DNA from: CALJFL01 sp039964455
Lineage (GTDB): Bacteria > Pseudomonadota > Gammaproteobacteria > Pseudomonadales > Halieaceae
NCBI GenBank assembly: GCA_039964455.1
Contig: JBDVXK010000013.1
Span: forward strand, 124,001 to 188,000
DNA length: 64,000 nucleotides
Reading direction: 5' to 3'
Shown here: one piece after another, positions 49,604-56,724 of the stretch
How the letters are laid out: each line of letters begins with the position of its first letter
How positions within the stretch are numbered: the stretch's first letter is position 1
Made by a program: the position numbers and the translations under genes
The notes under the pieces: model-generated
What the model saw: only the letters and a program-made list of their open reading frames with translations
Database searches by the model: none
What the model was told of the DNA's origin: nothing

Positions 49604-50881
49604 GTGCTGGAAACACTGAAAATTCTGACCACTGACCTGGAAGTTGGCATGTTTGTCAGCTCACTGGACAGGCCGTGGCTGGATTCCTCGTTTCTGATCC
49701 AGGGCTTCTGCATTGAGACCCGCGAACAGATCGACCGCTTGCGGGCCGAGTGCGAGTACGTGCTCATCGACACGCGGCAAAGCCGCCAGCGAGTAGACAC
49801 GCTTCAGCGCAAAGTCAGAAGCGGCGAGTCAGCCGAGAAAGCACCCAAGGTCAACAAAGTAGAGCGCCCACGTGTTGCCATGGATCGCATCTTCGACGGC
49901 CATACCATCAGCTCCTATCAGGACAACAGCGAATTTATCGACGAACACCCCAGGGCCCAGCAGGCACTGGAAGAAATGCTGGGCGATGTCTGCGAGGTTT
50001 TTGAGGAAGTGAGCGTGGGCGGCAAGATCAATGTGATCAAGCTGCGCAAGTCGGTGGCTCCCGTTGTAGACAGCATCAGCCGCAACCCGGATGCCTGTTT
50101 GTGGGTCGCCAAATTACGTGCCCACGACGAATACAGTTACCAGCACTCCCTGGGAGCCTCTATCCTGGCAGTATCGCTGGGCAGACAGATCGGTTTGCCC
50201 CGGCACGACCTGCGCTCGCTGGCCGTCGGTGCGATGCTGATGGATGTGGGCAAGCTACGGATAAACCCCGCCCTGCTGCGCGTCGAAGCCGAGCTTAGTG
50301 CCGAGCAGACCGAGGAGATGCGCCAGCATATCGACCATGGCCTGGATATCATTGAAGAGGGCGGCATGATCAACCAGGACGTTATCGACATGGTTGGCTG
50401 CCATCACGAACGCTATAACGGCTCGGGCTATCCCAAGGGCTTGTCGGGTGACCAAATCCCGCCGGTCGCGCGTATCGCTGCCATTGTTGATAGCTACGAT
50501 GCGATGACCTCCAAACGCAGCCATGCCAATGCAATGTCACCCTCAGCGGCGATCAAGGTACTGTACGAATCGAGAGACACACTGTTCCAGGCAGAATTGG
50601 TCGAGGCCTTTATCCAGGCCGTTGGCATTTACCCGGCTGGTACTCTCGTGGAACTCTCCAGTGGCGAGATCGGTGTCGTCGTTGCGGAATATCGAACCCG
50701 CCGTCTGCGCCCACAAGTACTACTGTTACTGGATGAGGCGAAGAACGAACTGAGCAAGCCGGTTGTGGTTGATCTACAGGAGCAGGTGTCGGAAGACGGT
50801 GAGACACCGCCCGACATTATCCAGAGCCTTGAGCCAGGCGCTTATGGCCTGGACCTGTCCAGGATCAGTCTGCGAGCTTAA
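49604..50881 (+). CDS. DUF3391-HD-GYP domain protein (c-di-GMP phosphodiesterase family)
   Basis: Residues 1-60 are a DUF3391 domain (LEVGMFVSSLDRPWL). The HD-GYP domain follows about residue 150, with HDEYSYQHS, QHIDHGLDII and CHHERYNGSGYPKGLSGD (the GYP motif intact). The HD dyad itself reads MLMDVGK: Met213 replaces the metal-binding His and Asp214 remains. A C-terminal extension of about 90 residues follows. It is cytosolic. It may hydrolyse c-di-GMP weakly, or act as a sensor or adaptor. The start is GTG with GGAG upstream. Its end overlaps the WaaF gene by 17 bp on the opposite strand. Confidence 0.88.
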   Translation: MLETLKILTTDLEVGMFVSSLDRPWLDSSFLIQGFCIETREQIDRLRAECEYVLIDTRQSRQRVDTLQRKVRSGESAEKAPKVNKVERPRVAMDRIFDGHTISSYQDNSEFIDEHPRAQQALEEMLGDVCEVFEEVSVGGKINVIKLRKSVAPVVDSISRNPDACLWVAKLRAHDEYSYQHSLGASILAVSLGRQIGLPRHDLRSLAVGAMLMDVGKLRINPALLRVEAELSAEQTEEMRQHIDHGLDIIEEGGMINQDVIDMVGCHHERYNGSGYPKGLSGDQIPPVARIAAIVDSYDAMTSKRSHANAMSPSAAIKVLYESRDTLFQAELVEAFIQAVGIYPAGTLVELSSGEIGVVVAEYRTRRLRPQVLLLLDEAKNELSKPVVVDLQEQVSEDGETPPDIIQSLEPGAYGLDLSRISLRA

Positions 50882-51968
50882 CTGGCGCTGACAGCAGTTC
50901 GCCACAGGCGTAGGCAACACTGTCTACCGTCACCCGGGTCATACAGATCTGCTCTTCCAGTGGGCACACTTTCTTGTGACAAGGGCCACAGGGCACGTCT
51001 ACCCGCATAATCGTTTCCTTGCCATGGCTGGTCTCTGTCCAGCGCGCCTCAGTAGGACCAAACACCGTCACTCTGGGTATATCAAATGCCCTGCCAAAAT
51101 GTCGCGGGCCGGTATCGTTACCCAGCAACAGACTGGCCCGGCTGATCAATGACTTCAGCTCTGCCAGCGTCAGGCAGGGCGCCTCCAGTAATATTGAAGG
51201 CTGCGCCATTGACTCTGCAATGGCTCTCGCCAGCGGCTCCTCGCCTGGCCCCGGGCTTATCGCTACCGTAACACCGTGGCTAGCCACCAGCTGATCCGCA
51301 ACCGCGGCAAACCTGTCGGGCGCCCAACACTTGGACGCGCCAAAGTTAGCCCCCGGGCACAAAACCACCAGCGGCGCCGACGGATCTGCGCCCTCCTGTT
51401 CCAACCTGAGAGATACCGCTTGGTGCGCGTCTTCGGTTGTATACAGGGTCAGGGCATCGCCGGGATGCTCACAGCCAAGCGCCTTTGCAAGTACCGCGTA
51501 ATACTCCACCAACGGCATGGGCCGGTAGCGTCGCCCTTCCCTGTTAGGCACAGGCAGCGCATCGCTGAGCAGCAGGCCACGACCATCTCGATTGAAACCT
51601 ACTCTGCGCCTGGCGCCACTGCGCCAACATACCCAGGCGCTGCGCAGCGAGTTAGGCAACATCACGGCCAGATCAAAAGCCCTGCCCTTCAGCTCAGCTA
51701 TCAGCGCCTTATGCTGCGCTTTAGCCTCCGCCGATTTATTCCTGGGCGGCCAGAACAGGCAATGCTCCACCCAGGGACTGCCTTCCAGCACGCCGAACAG
51801 GTGTCGATTCATCAGTAAGGTAATTTCGGCATCCGGAAACCGCCCGAACAGGGCATCGACGAAGGGAGTCGCCATTACCACGTCACCTACCCAGGTTGGC
51901 ATTACCAATAAAATGCGCTGCGGTGCATGATCAAACTGCAAGCTTGCTGAAGAAGAGGATGTCGACAC
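50865..51968 (-). CDS. waaF: ADP-heptose:LPS heptosyltransferase (GT9, WaaF-like)
   Basis: RILLVMPTWVGDVVMATPF is the GT9 donor-site start, LLGNDTGPRHFGRAF the donor-binding motif, and CGPCHKKVCPLEEQICM the Cys-rich C-terminal end common in WaaF. It transfers heptose to the LPS inner core at the inner membrane. GTG 51968 is preferred as start because a longer frame from TTG 52055 adds 29 Cys-rich residues unlike the family; neither start has a clear ribosome-binding site. It is divergent from rfaE2, which makes its donor precursor. Confidence 0.88.
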   Translation of the reverse strand: MSTSSSSASLQFDHAPQRILLVMPTWVGDVVMATPFVDALFGRFPDAEITLLMNRHLFGVLEGSPWVEHCLFWPPRNKSAEAKAQHKALIAELKGRAFDLAVMLPNSLRSAWVCWRSGARRRVGFNRDGRGLLLSDALPVPNREGRRYRPMPLVEYYAVLAKALGCEHPGDALTLYTTEDAHQAVSLRLEQEGADPSAPLVVLCPGANFGASKCWAPDRFAAVADQLVASHGVTVAISPGPGEEPLARAIAESMAQPSILLEAPCLTLAELKSLISRASLLLGNDTGPRHFGRAFDIPRVTVFGPTEARWTETSHGKETIMRVDVPCGPCHKKVCPLEEQICMTRVTVDSVAYACGELLSAPVKLAD

Positions 51969-52076
51969 GGGCAAGGGCCAGGCTGCTAGAAGACCGGGGC
52001 AGTATATATTCTGCCTACAAAGCCCGCTACACTGCGCACATTCGCTGAACGACAAGGCACGACTACTCGCTCACAC

Positions 52077-52580
52077 ATGGACACCTTCAAGAAAATTTTT
52101 GCCGATCCCAATGAGCTTGTACCCCTACTTGACCAACATCGCGAGCAGGGACATACCATCGTTTTCGGTAATGGCTGCTTCGATCTGCTGCATGTGGGCC
52201 ATACCCGCTATCTGGATGCCGCTCGCTCGCTGGGCGACCTGTTAGTCATCGCTGTCAATACCGAGGCCTCCATTCGCAGCAATCCAAACCGTGAACCGCC
52301 CATCAATTCCTGCGAGGAGCGTATGGAAGTGATTGCGGCACTGGACGCCGTGGACTTTGTTGTTCCGCTGGAAGATGCCCTGCCAATCCCGCTAATCGAA
52401 ATCATCCGTCCGCACATCCAGGCCAAGGGAACAGATTACAACCTCGACCAGATGCCCGAACGATTCGCAGTTGAAGCCTGCGGTGGTCGTATCGAATTTG
52501 TAGGTGACGACAAGACCCACAGCTCATCTGCACTGCGCGAAGCTCTGCGTCAGCGCGGCGCAATCCCCGACGGAAAGTAA
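52077..52580 (+). CDS. rfaE2: D-glycero-beta-D-manno-heptose-1-phosphate adenylyltransferase (RfaE domain 2)
   Basis: FGNGCFDLLHVGHTRYL is the nucleotidyltransferase signature with the HxGH motif, and VGDDKTHSSSALREAL the C-terminal adenylyl-binding part. At 167 residues it is only the second domain of HldE, so the kinase domain must be encoded elsewhere. It activates heptose-1-phosphate with ATP to ADP-heptose, the donor for the divergent WaaF. The start is ATG 52077. Confidence 0.92.
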   Translation: MDTFKKIFADPNELVPLLDQHREQGHTIVFGNGCFDLLHVGHTRYLDAARSLGDLLVIAVNTEASIRSNPNREPPINSCEERMEVIAALDAVDFVVPLEDALPIPLIEIIRPHIQAKGTDYNLDQMPERFAVEACGGRIEFVGDDKTHSSSALREALRQRGAIPDGK

Positions 52581-52582
52581 TC

Positions 52583-52615
52583 GCAGAGACGTCGCCCTGG
52601 CTGCGACGTCTCTGC
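52583..52615 (+). terminator. Perfect 13-bp stem-loop after rfaE2 (terminator-like)
   Basis: GCAGAGACGTCGC (52583-52595), a 7-nt loop and GCGACGTCTCTGC (52603-52615) pair without mismatch 2 bp after the rfaE2 stop. Only TT follows, so it lacks a real U-tract. It could work with Rho, protect the 3' end, or block read-through to the methyltransferase gene. Confidence 0.55.
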
Positions 52616-52639
52616 TTGAAACACTCTGGAGAAACCTCT

Positions 52640-53500
52640 ATGACCATGCTCAAACTTGCGCTCTCAACCAGCGCACTACTACTTACCGCCGCCGCTCCCC
52701 TGCTATTTTCCGAGGACAGCAATCCGGCACTCACCCAGGCGATAGAGAGCCGCAGCGCAGCGGAACAGGTCAGAGACAGCGCAAGACACCCCGCACAAAC
52801 GCTGGAATTTTTTCGCGTGGAGCCAGGCATGACTGTCGCTGAGGGCTTGCCCGGTGGCGGATGGTATACCCGCATCCTCGCCAATTATCTGGGTGAGGAC
52901 GGCACGCTGTATGGCGTTAATTACGCCCAGCGTATGTGGCCAATGTTCAGTTTTGCGACCGAAGAATTCATAAAAAAGCAAAAGCAGGCCACGGCAAAAT
53001 TCGATAATACTGTCAGGGATTTTACCGATAACGGTATCAAAGCAAGAGGCTTCACCTTCAGCACAGTGCCGTCAGAGATCAGTGGCACAGTAGACCGCGT
53101 TCTACTGATCCGCGCACTGCATAACCTGAATCGCTTTGAAGCCACTGCCGGTACGCGCAGCCAGGCCCTTGCCGCCGTTCGCTCCATGCTGAAGGATGAC
53201 GGCCTGGTCGGCGTGGTACAACACCGCGCTCCTGAAAGTGCTGAGGACGCATGGGCCGATGGCAGCAGTGGCTACCTGAAACAGTCGGCCGTGATAGCGA
53301 TGTTTAAAGATGCGGGTTTTGAGCTGGTGGCAGAGTCATCTATCAACGCCAATCCCAAAGACCAGCCCGGGCCAAACGACATTGTCTGGCGCTTACCTCC
53401 CAGCTACAACGGCAGCGATGACGATCCTGCCAAGCGGGCCGCAATGAAAGCGATTGGCGAATCCAATCGCATGACGCTACTTTTCCGCAAATCGACCTAG
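52640..53500 (+). CDS. Exported class I SAM-dependent methyltransferase (COG4798-like)
   Basis: ATG 52640 has GGAG about 9 nt upstream. The N-terminus is signal-peptide-like (MTMLKLALSTSALLLTAAAPLL). TLEFFRVEPGMTVAEGLPGGGWYTRIL is the SAM-binding motif I region of the COG4798 predicted methyltransferases, and VDRVLLIRALHNLNRF the motif IV region. A methyltransferase sent to the periplasm would lack SAM, so the hydrophobic start may instead anchor it. The function of this family is unknown. Confidence 0.75.
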   Translation: MTMLKLALSTSALLLTAAAPLLFSEDSNPALTQAIESRSAAEQVRDSARHPAQTLEFFRVEPGMTVAEGLPGGGWYTRILANYLGEDGTLYGVNYAQRMWPMFSFATEEFIKKQKQATAKFDNTVRDFTDNGIKARGFTFSTVPSEISGTVDRVLLIRALHNLNRFEATAGTRSQALAAVRSMLKDDGLVGVVQHRAPESAEDAWADGSSGYLKQSAVIAMFKDAGFELVAESSINANPKDQPGPNDIVWRLPPSYNGSDDDPAKRAAMKAIGESNRMTLLFRKST

Positions 53501-53504
53501 GGGC

Positions 53505-54527
53505 TCAAACCAGGTAATCCGCTGTCATCGTTTCCGCGGTCGCCCACAGCTTGCGTGACATGGGCACATCAAACATGTGGTGCTCGCCACTAATAAGCGC
53601 TGGATTACAGTCGACGTAAAACGCCCCTGTGATGCCGTCTACCCGCTCATTAGTCGCCACATAGACCTGCGTAGCGGCGCCCTGCTCTGGCGTTTTCGCC
53701 ACTACTGTGCCCAGTAATTTGATACCGCGCCGCACAATCTCAGGGAAGTTCCGCACGATATTGGTATTGACCAGCCCGGGGTGTAACGCATTTGAGGTGA
53801 CCGCGGTTCCGGCCAGCCGCTTGGCCAGCTCTATAGAAAATAATTGATTGGCCAGCTTCGATCGTCCGTAAGCGTGCATTGAATCGTATTCACCCTCGCC
53901 TCGAAGATTATCAAAATCGATACCCTCAGGCGGCGCCCGCAAATAACCCGACTGGCTACCTACATGCACTACTCTTCCTCCACCTGCGGCAACCATTGCA
54001 GGCACAAGATGATTGGCGAGAATAAAGTGGCCGAGAAAATTAACTGCGAACGTCTGCTCTACGCCGTTAACCAATTTGAACTCCCCGCCCACCGAGTTCA
54101 TACCGGCATTCAGAATCAGAGCATCCAGGGGTACGCCCAACTGCTGCACGGCGGCAGCGCAATCCACAACGGATTGAAAATCAGACAACTCAAGCGCCAG
54201 CGGTGTGGTCTTACCAGGTACTGACTCACAGGCGACGGTAGCCTTCTCAAGCGTCCTGCCCGTACCGATTACATGCGCACCGCGCATTGCCAGAACCCGC
54301 AAGGTCTCGAAACCAATACCCGAGTTACAGCCGGTAACCAGCATCACCTGGCCAGACAGGTCCATACCCTGGGTAACTTCCTCTGCGGTAGAGTCCTTGC
54401 CATAGGGCCCCACAGGCAAACTCATATCGATACTGGGCGTTGGTTTATCGCCGCTGCAGGCTGTTAACACAGGCAGCGAGGCGGTGGCGGCTGAGGCAAG
54501 AAGAAGCTGACGACGATTAATAGTCAT
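53505..54527 (-). CDS. SDR-family protein with a Tat signal and lipobox
   Basis: From ATG 54527 the N-terminus is MTINRRQLLLASAATASLP, a twin-arginine signal, ending in LTACSG, a lipobox. The catalytic domain has LVTGCNSGIGFETL (NAD(P)-binding), ALILNAGMNS (NAG) and YGRSKLANQ (YxxxK), close to the retinol-dehydrogenase/WW-oxidoreductase SDRs. 340 residues. Folded export would allow a bound cofactor outside. It is convergent with the methyltransferase (4 bp gap). Confidence 0.82.
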   Translation of the reverse strand: MTINRRQLLLASAATASLPVLTACSGDKPTPSIDMSLPVGPYGKDSTAEEVTQGMDLSGQVMLVTGCNSGIGFETLRVLAMRGAHVIGTGRTLEKATVACESVPGKTTPLALELSDFQSVVDCAAAVQQLGVPLDALILNAGMNSVGGEFKLVNGVEQTFAVNFLGHFILANHLVPAMVAAGGGRVVHVGSQSGYLRAPPEGIDFDNLRGEGEYDSMHAYGRSKLANQLFSIELAKRLAGTAVTSNALHPGLVNTNIVRNFPEIVRRGIKLLGTVVAKTPEQGAATQVYVATNERVDGITGAFYVDCNPALISGEHHMFDVPMSRKLWATAETMTADYLV

Positions 54528-54665
54528 GGGGATTCCTGTTCGTAGAGATAGCAACAGTCTAGGCGAGGCAGGGAGAAGCGCAAAGCACGCCGCTGAATGG
54601 CACTACACCTGATGATATAACCAAAGATTATTGCATGAAATAATAAAATATCATGGGGTTATTTC

Positions 54666-54693
54666 TTGCCGGATGGTGGCTGGTACCTATACT
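54666..54693 (+). promoter_or_regulatory. Sigma70 promoter for a terminated short transcript
   Basis: TTGCCG (54666-54671), 16 bp, TATACT (54688-54693). Transcription would start near 54700. The next element is a strong intrinsic terminator at 54872. Confidence 0.6.
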
Positions 54694-54699
54694 TACGTT

Positions 54700-54906
54700 G
54701 AGGCAGGAGGTCGTACACAGTCATGGGGTGACTTTCGATCTGCAGTTGCTGTCTCGTTTAGGGGAATGCAGGTGCGCATTAGTCAGAGATGCTCGCCAGA
54801 GCCTGGGGACGTGATCCGGTAGCGGGCCGGAAAACCCGGTAAGTGATACAACAGGCAATACCCCGATACAGGCGCTGTCGTCTCTCAAGGCGACAGCGCT
54901 TTTTTT
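54700..54906 (+). ncRNA. Candidate ~205-nt structured RNA or leader attenuator
   Basis: Between a good promoter and an intrinsic terminator there is no convincing reading frame. Local hairpins are visible: AGTCA/TGACT (54719-54733), CTGCA/TGCAG (54740-54744 with 54767-54771) and CGGG/CCCG around GCCGGAAAA (about 54826-54837). GGGGA or GGA lies in several unpaired parts. It may be an independent small RNA, or a leader controlling the acyltransferase operon that starts 136 bp after the terminator. It did not match the riboswitch classes I can recall (TPP, cobalamin, c-di-GMP, glycine) or 4.5S or 6S RNA. Confidence 0.4.
54872..54906 (+). terminator. Strong intrinsic terminator
   Basis: GCGCTGTCG (54872-54880) pairs with CGACAGCGC (54891-54899) without mismatch across a 10-nt loop, followed by TTTTTTT (54900-54906). 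It ends the candidate short transcript. An upstream GCTGTC (54748-54753) is complementary to part of its 3' arm. Confidence 0.88.
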
Positions 54907-55041
54907 CTTTTTGTGCAGTTTGTACATACACCCAAGCTTGCCTATGAACACCCGCTGCCCATAATGCGCTATTCTTCGCTGTTGAAGCCTGCGCGGGTGC
55001 AGTTATCCGCGCGCTAGCGTTATTTGTGTGGACTGGACAGT

Positions 55042-56724
55042 ATGGCAAGTATCAAAGAATTACTCAGAGACATAGAGGCATCACCGGAAGGGCCGGAGAT
55101 CGCGGCGATTTTCGATTTTGACGGCACCCTGATTGCCGGATATTCGGCAACCGTTTTTATCCGTGAGCAGCTCAAGCGGGGCGACCTGAAGCCTCGCGAG
55201 TTTGTTGAACTGATGGCTGCCATGTCCAACTTCGGCCTGGGCAATCTGGGCTTCTCCGGAATGATGGCCATCAACGCCCAGTTCATGCGCGGCATCGAAG
55301 AAGACACCTACATCGAAGTCGGTGAGCAACTTTACACCCGGCAGATCGCAAGGCTCATCTACCCCGAATCCCGAGCACTGGTTGACGCTCACCTCGCCAA
55401 GGGCCACACCGTGGCGATAATCTCCTCTGCCACCCCCTACCAGGTAGAACCGGCCGCCAGAGACCTGGGTATCAAAGATGTGCTCTGCACTCACCTCGAA
55501 GTCGACGGCGGCAAGTTCACCGGTGGGGTTGTGCGCCCTACCTGTTTTGGCCAGGGTAAGGTTGACGCCGCCGAGGCCCTGGCCCAGCGTGAGGGGGCGA
55601 ATCTGGACGACAGCTTTTTCTATTCCGACAGCACTGACGACCTCCTGCTGCTTGAGCGTGTGGGTCAGCCCCGCGCCCTAAACCCCAGTCAGAAATTGCG
55701 CAAAGTCGCTCGCGACCGAGATTGGAAGATCGGTCAGTTCGGCAGCCGCGGCCGTCCCAGCGTGGGCCAGTTTATACGCTCTGTTGCAGCCACTAGCAGC
55801 CTGGTCACCAGCTTCGCCGCGGGTTTACCGGTGTATGCGCTCACCGGCTCACGTCGCGAATCAATCAATTTCTCCTTCTCACTGTTTGCCGACACAGCCA
55901 GTGCCCTGATCGGCCTGGACCTGAAAGTGAAAGGCGAGGAGAACCTGTGGTCGCACCGGCCAGCCGTTTTTGTTTTTAATCACCAGAGCAAAGCAGATGT
56001 GGTAATTGCCGCTCGCTTGCTGCGCCGCGACCTTGCCGGCATAGGCAAAAAAGAGATAAAGAAAATGCCGCTGATCGGCAAGGTCCTTGAGTGGGGTGGC
56101 GTCGTTTACATCGATCGCGAGAACTCAAGCAGTGCAATCGAAGCGATGACACCGTTGGTCGACGCCATGCGGGAGGACGGCAAGTCAGTTGCACTGGCAC
56201 CAGAGGGAACACGTACGGTATCACCGCGACTGGCCCCCTTTAAAAAGGGTGCCTTTCACCTCGCCATACAGGCCGGCGTGCCGATGGTGCCGATCGTGAT
56301 TCGCAATGCAGGCGACGTTGCTCCCAAGGGAGACTTTGTCTTTCGCCCTGCAACAGTCGATGTCGAAATTCTGCCACCAGTAGATACCAGTGACTGGACC
56401 AAAGACACCATCAACGACCACGTGCTGGAGGTGCGAAACATGTTCCTTAAAGCACTGGGCCAGCCCCAGGTAAAAACATCCACCGCCGCCACGCCTGTAA
56501 AGAAGAAACCAAAGGCAAAGGCCGCTGCCAAAGCAGGTGCTGGGAAAAAACCAGCTGCCAAGGCTAAACCGAAGACAAAAGCCAAACCGAAAACAAAAGC
56601 AAAGCCGAAAGCCAAGACCGCGGCCAAGCCTAAAACTGCCACCAAACCAAAGCCCAAGGCGAAAGCGAAAGCGAAACCAAAAAAAAAGCCGCGTAGTACT
56701 CGCACAAGGACTGGCAGCGAGTGA
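55042..56724 (+). CDS. HAD hydrolase-PlsC acyltransferase fusion with Lys/Ala/Pro-rich tail
   Basis: Residues 20-230 are a HAD (SerB-like) phosphatase: IFDFDGTLI with Asp25 and Asp27, and later FFYSDSTDDLLLL. Residues 300-460 are a 1-acylglycerol-3-phosphate acyltransferase: NHQSKAD (His314, Asp319) and PEGTR (388-391). Fusions like this could acylate lysophosphatidate and dephosphorylate a lipid or other phosphate. The last 80 residues are a low-complexity KPKAK/KTKAKP tail resembling histone H1 or AlgP. ATG 55042 is chosen over an upstream TTG (55024). Its stop overlaps the next GTG. Confidence 0.88.
   Translation: MASIKELLRDIEASPEGPEIAAIFDFDGTLIAGYSATVFIREQLKRGDLKPREFVELMAAMSNFGLGNLGFSGMMAINAQFMRGIEEDTYIEVGEQLYTRQIARLIYPESRALVDAHLAKGHTVAIISSATPYQVEPAARDLGIKDVLCTHLEVDGGKFTGGVVRPTCFGQGKVDAAEALAQREGANLDDSFFYSDSTDDLLLLERVGQPRALNPSQKLRKVARDRDWKIGQFGSRGRPSVGQFIRSVAATSSLVTSFAAGLPVYALTGSRRESINFSFSLFADTASALIGLDLKVKGEENLWSHRPAVFVFNHQSKADVVIAARLLRRDLAGIGKKEIKKMPLIGKVLEWGGVVYIDRENSSSAIEAMTPLVDAMREDGKSVALAPEGTRTVSPRLAPFKKGAFHLAIQAGVPMVPIVIRNAGDVAPKGDFVFRPATVDVEILPPVDTSDWTKDTINDHVLEVRNMFLKALGQPQVKTSTAATPVKKKPKAKAAAKAGAGKKPAAKAKPKTKAKPKTKAKPKAKTAAKPKTATKPKPKAKAKAKPKKKPRSTRTRTGSE

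Noticed and set aside
51276..51818. 180-codon rightward open frame opposite waaF
   Set aside because: Basic, low-quality shadow of the GT9 gene without start signals.
54631..54822. 63-codon frame in the gap before the HAD-PlsC gene
   Set aside because: Its start precedes the promoter at 54666-54693, the composition is not protein-like, and the region folds as RNA.
54700..54870. TPP, cobalamin or c-di-GMP riboswitch
   Set aside because: Short pieces (CAGAGATG, GTGATCCGG, AGTCAG) recall conserved boxes, but the order and the core sequences of these classes do not fit.
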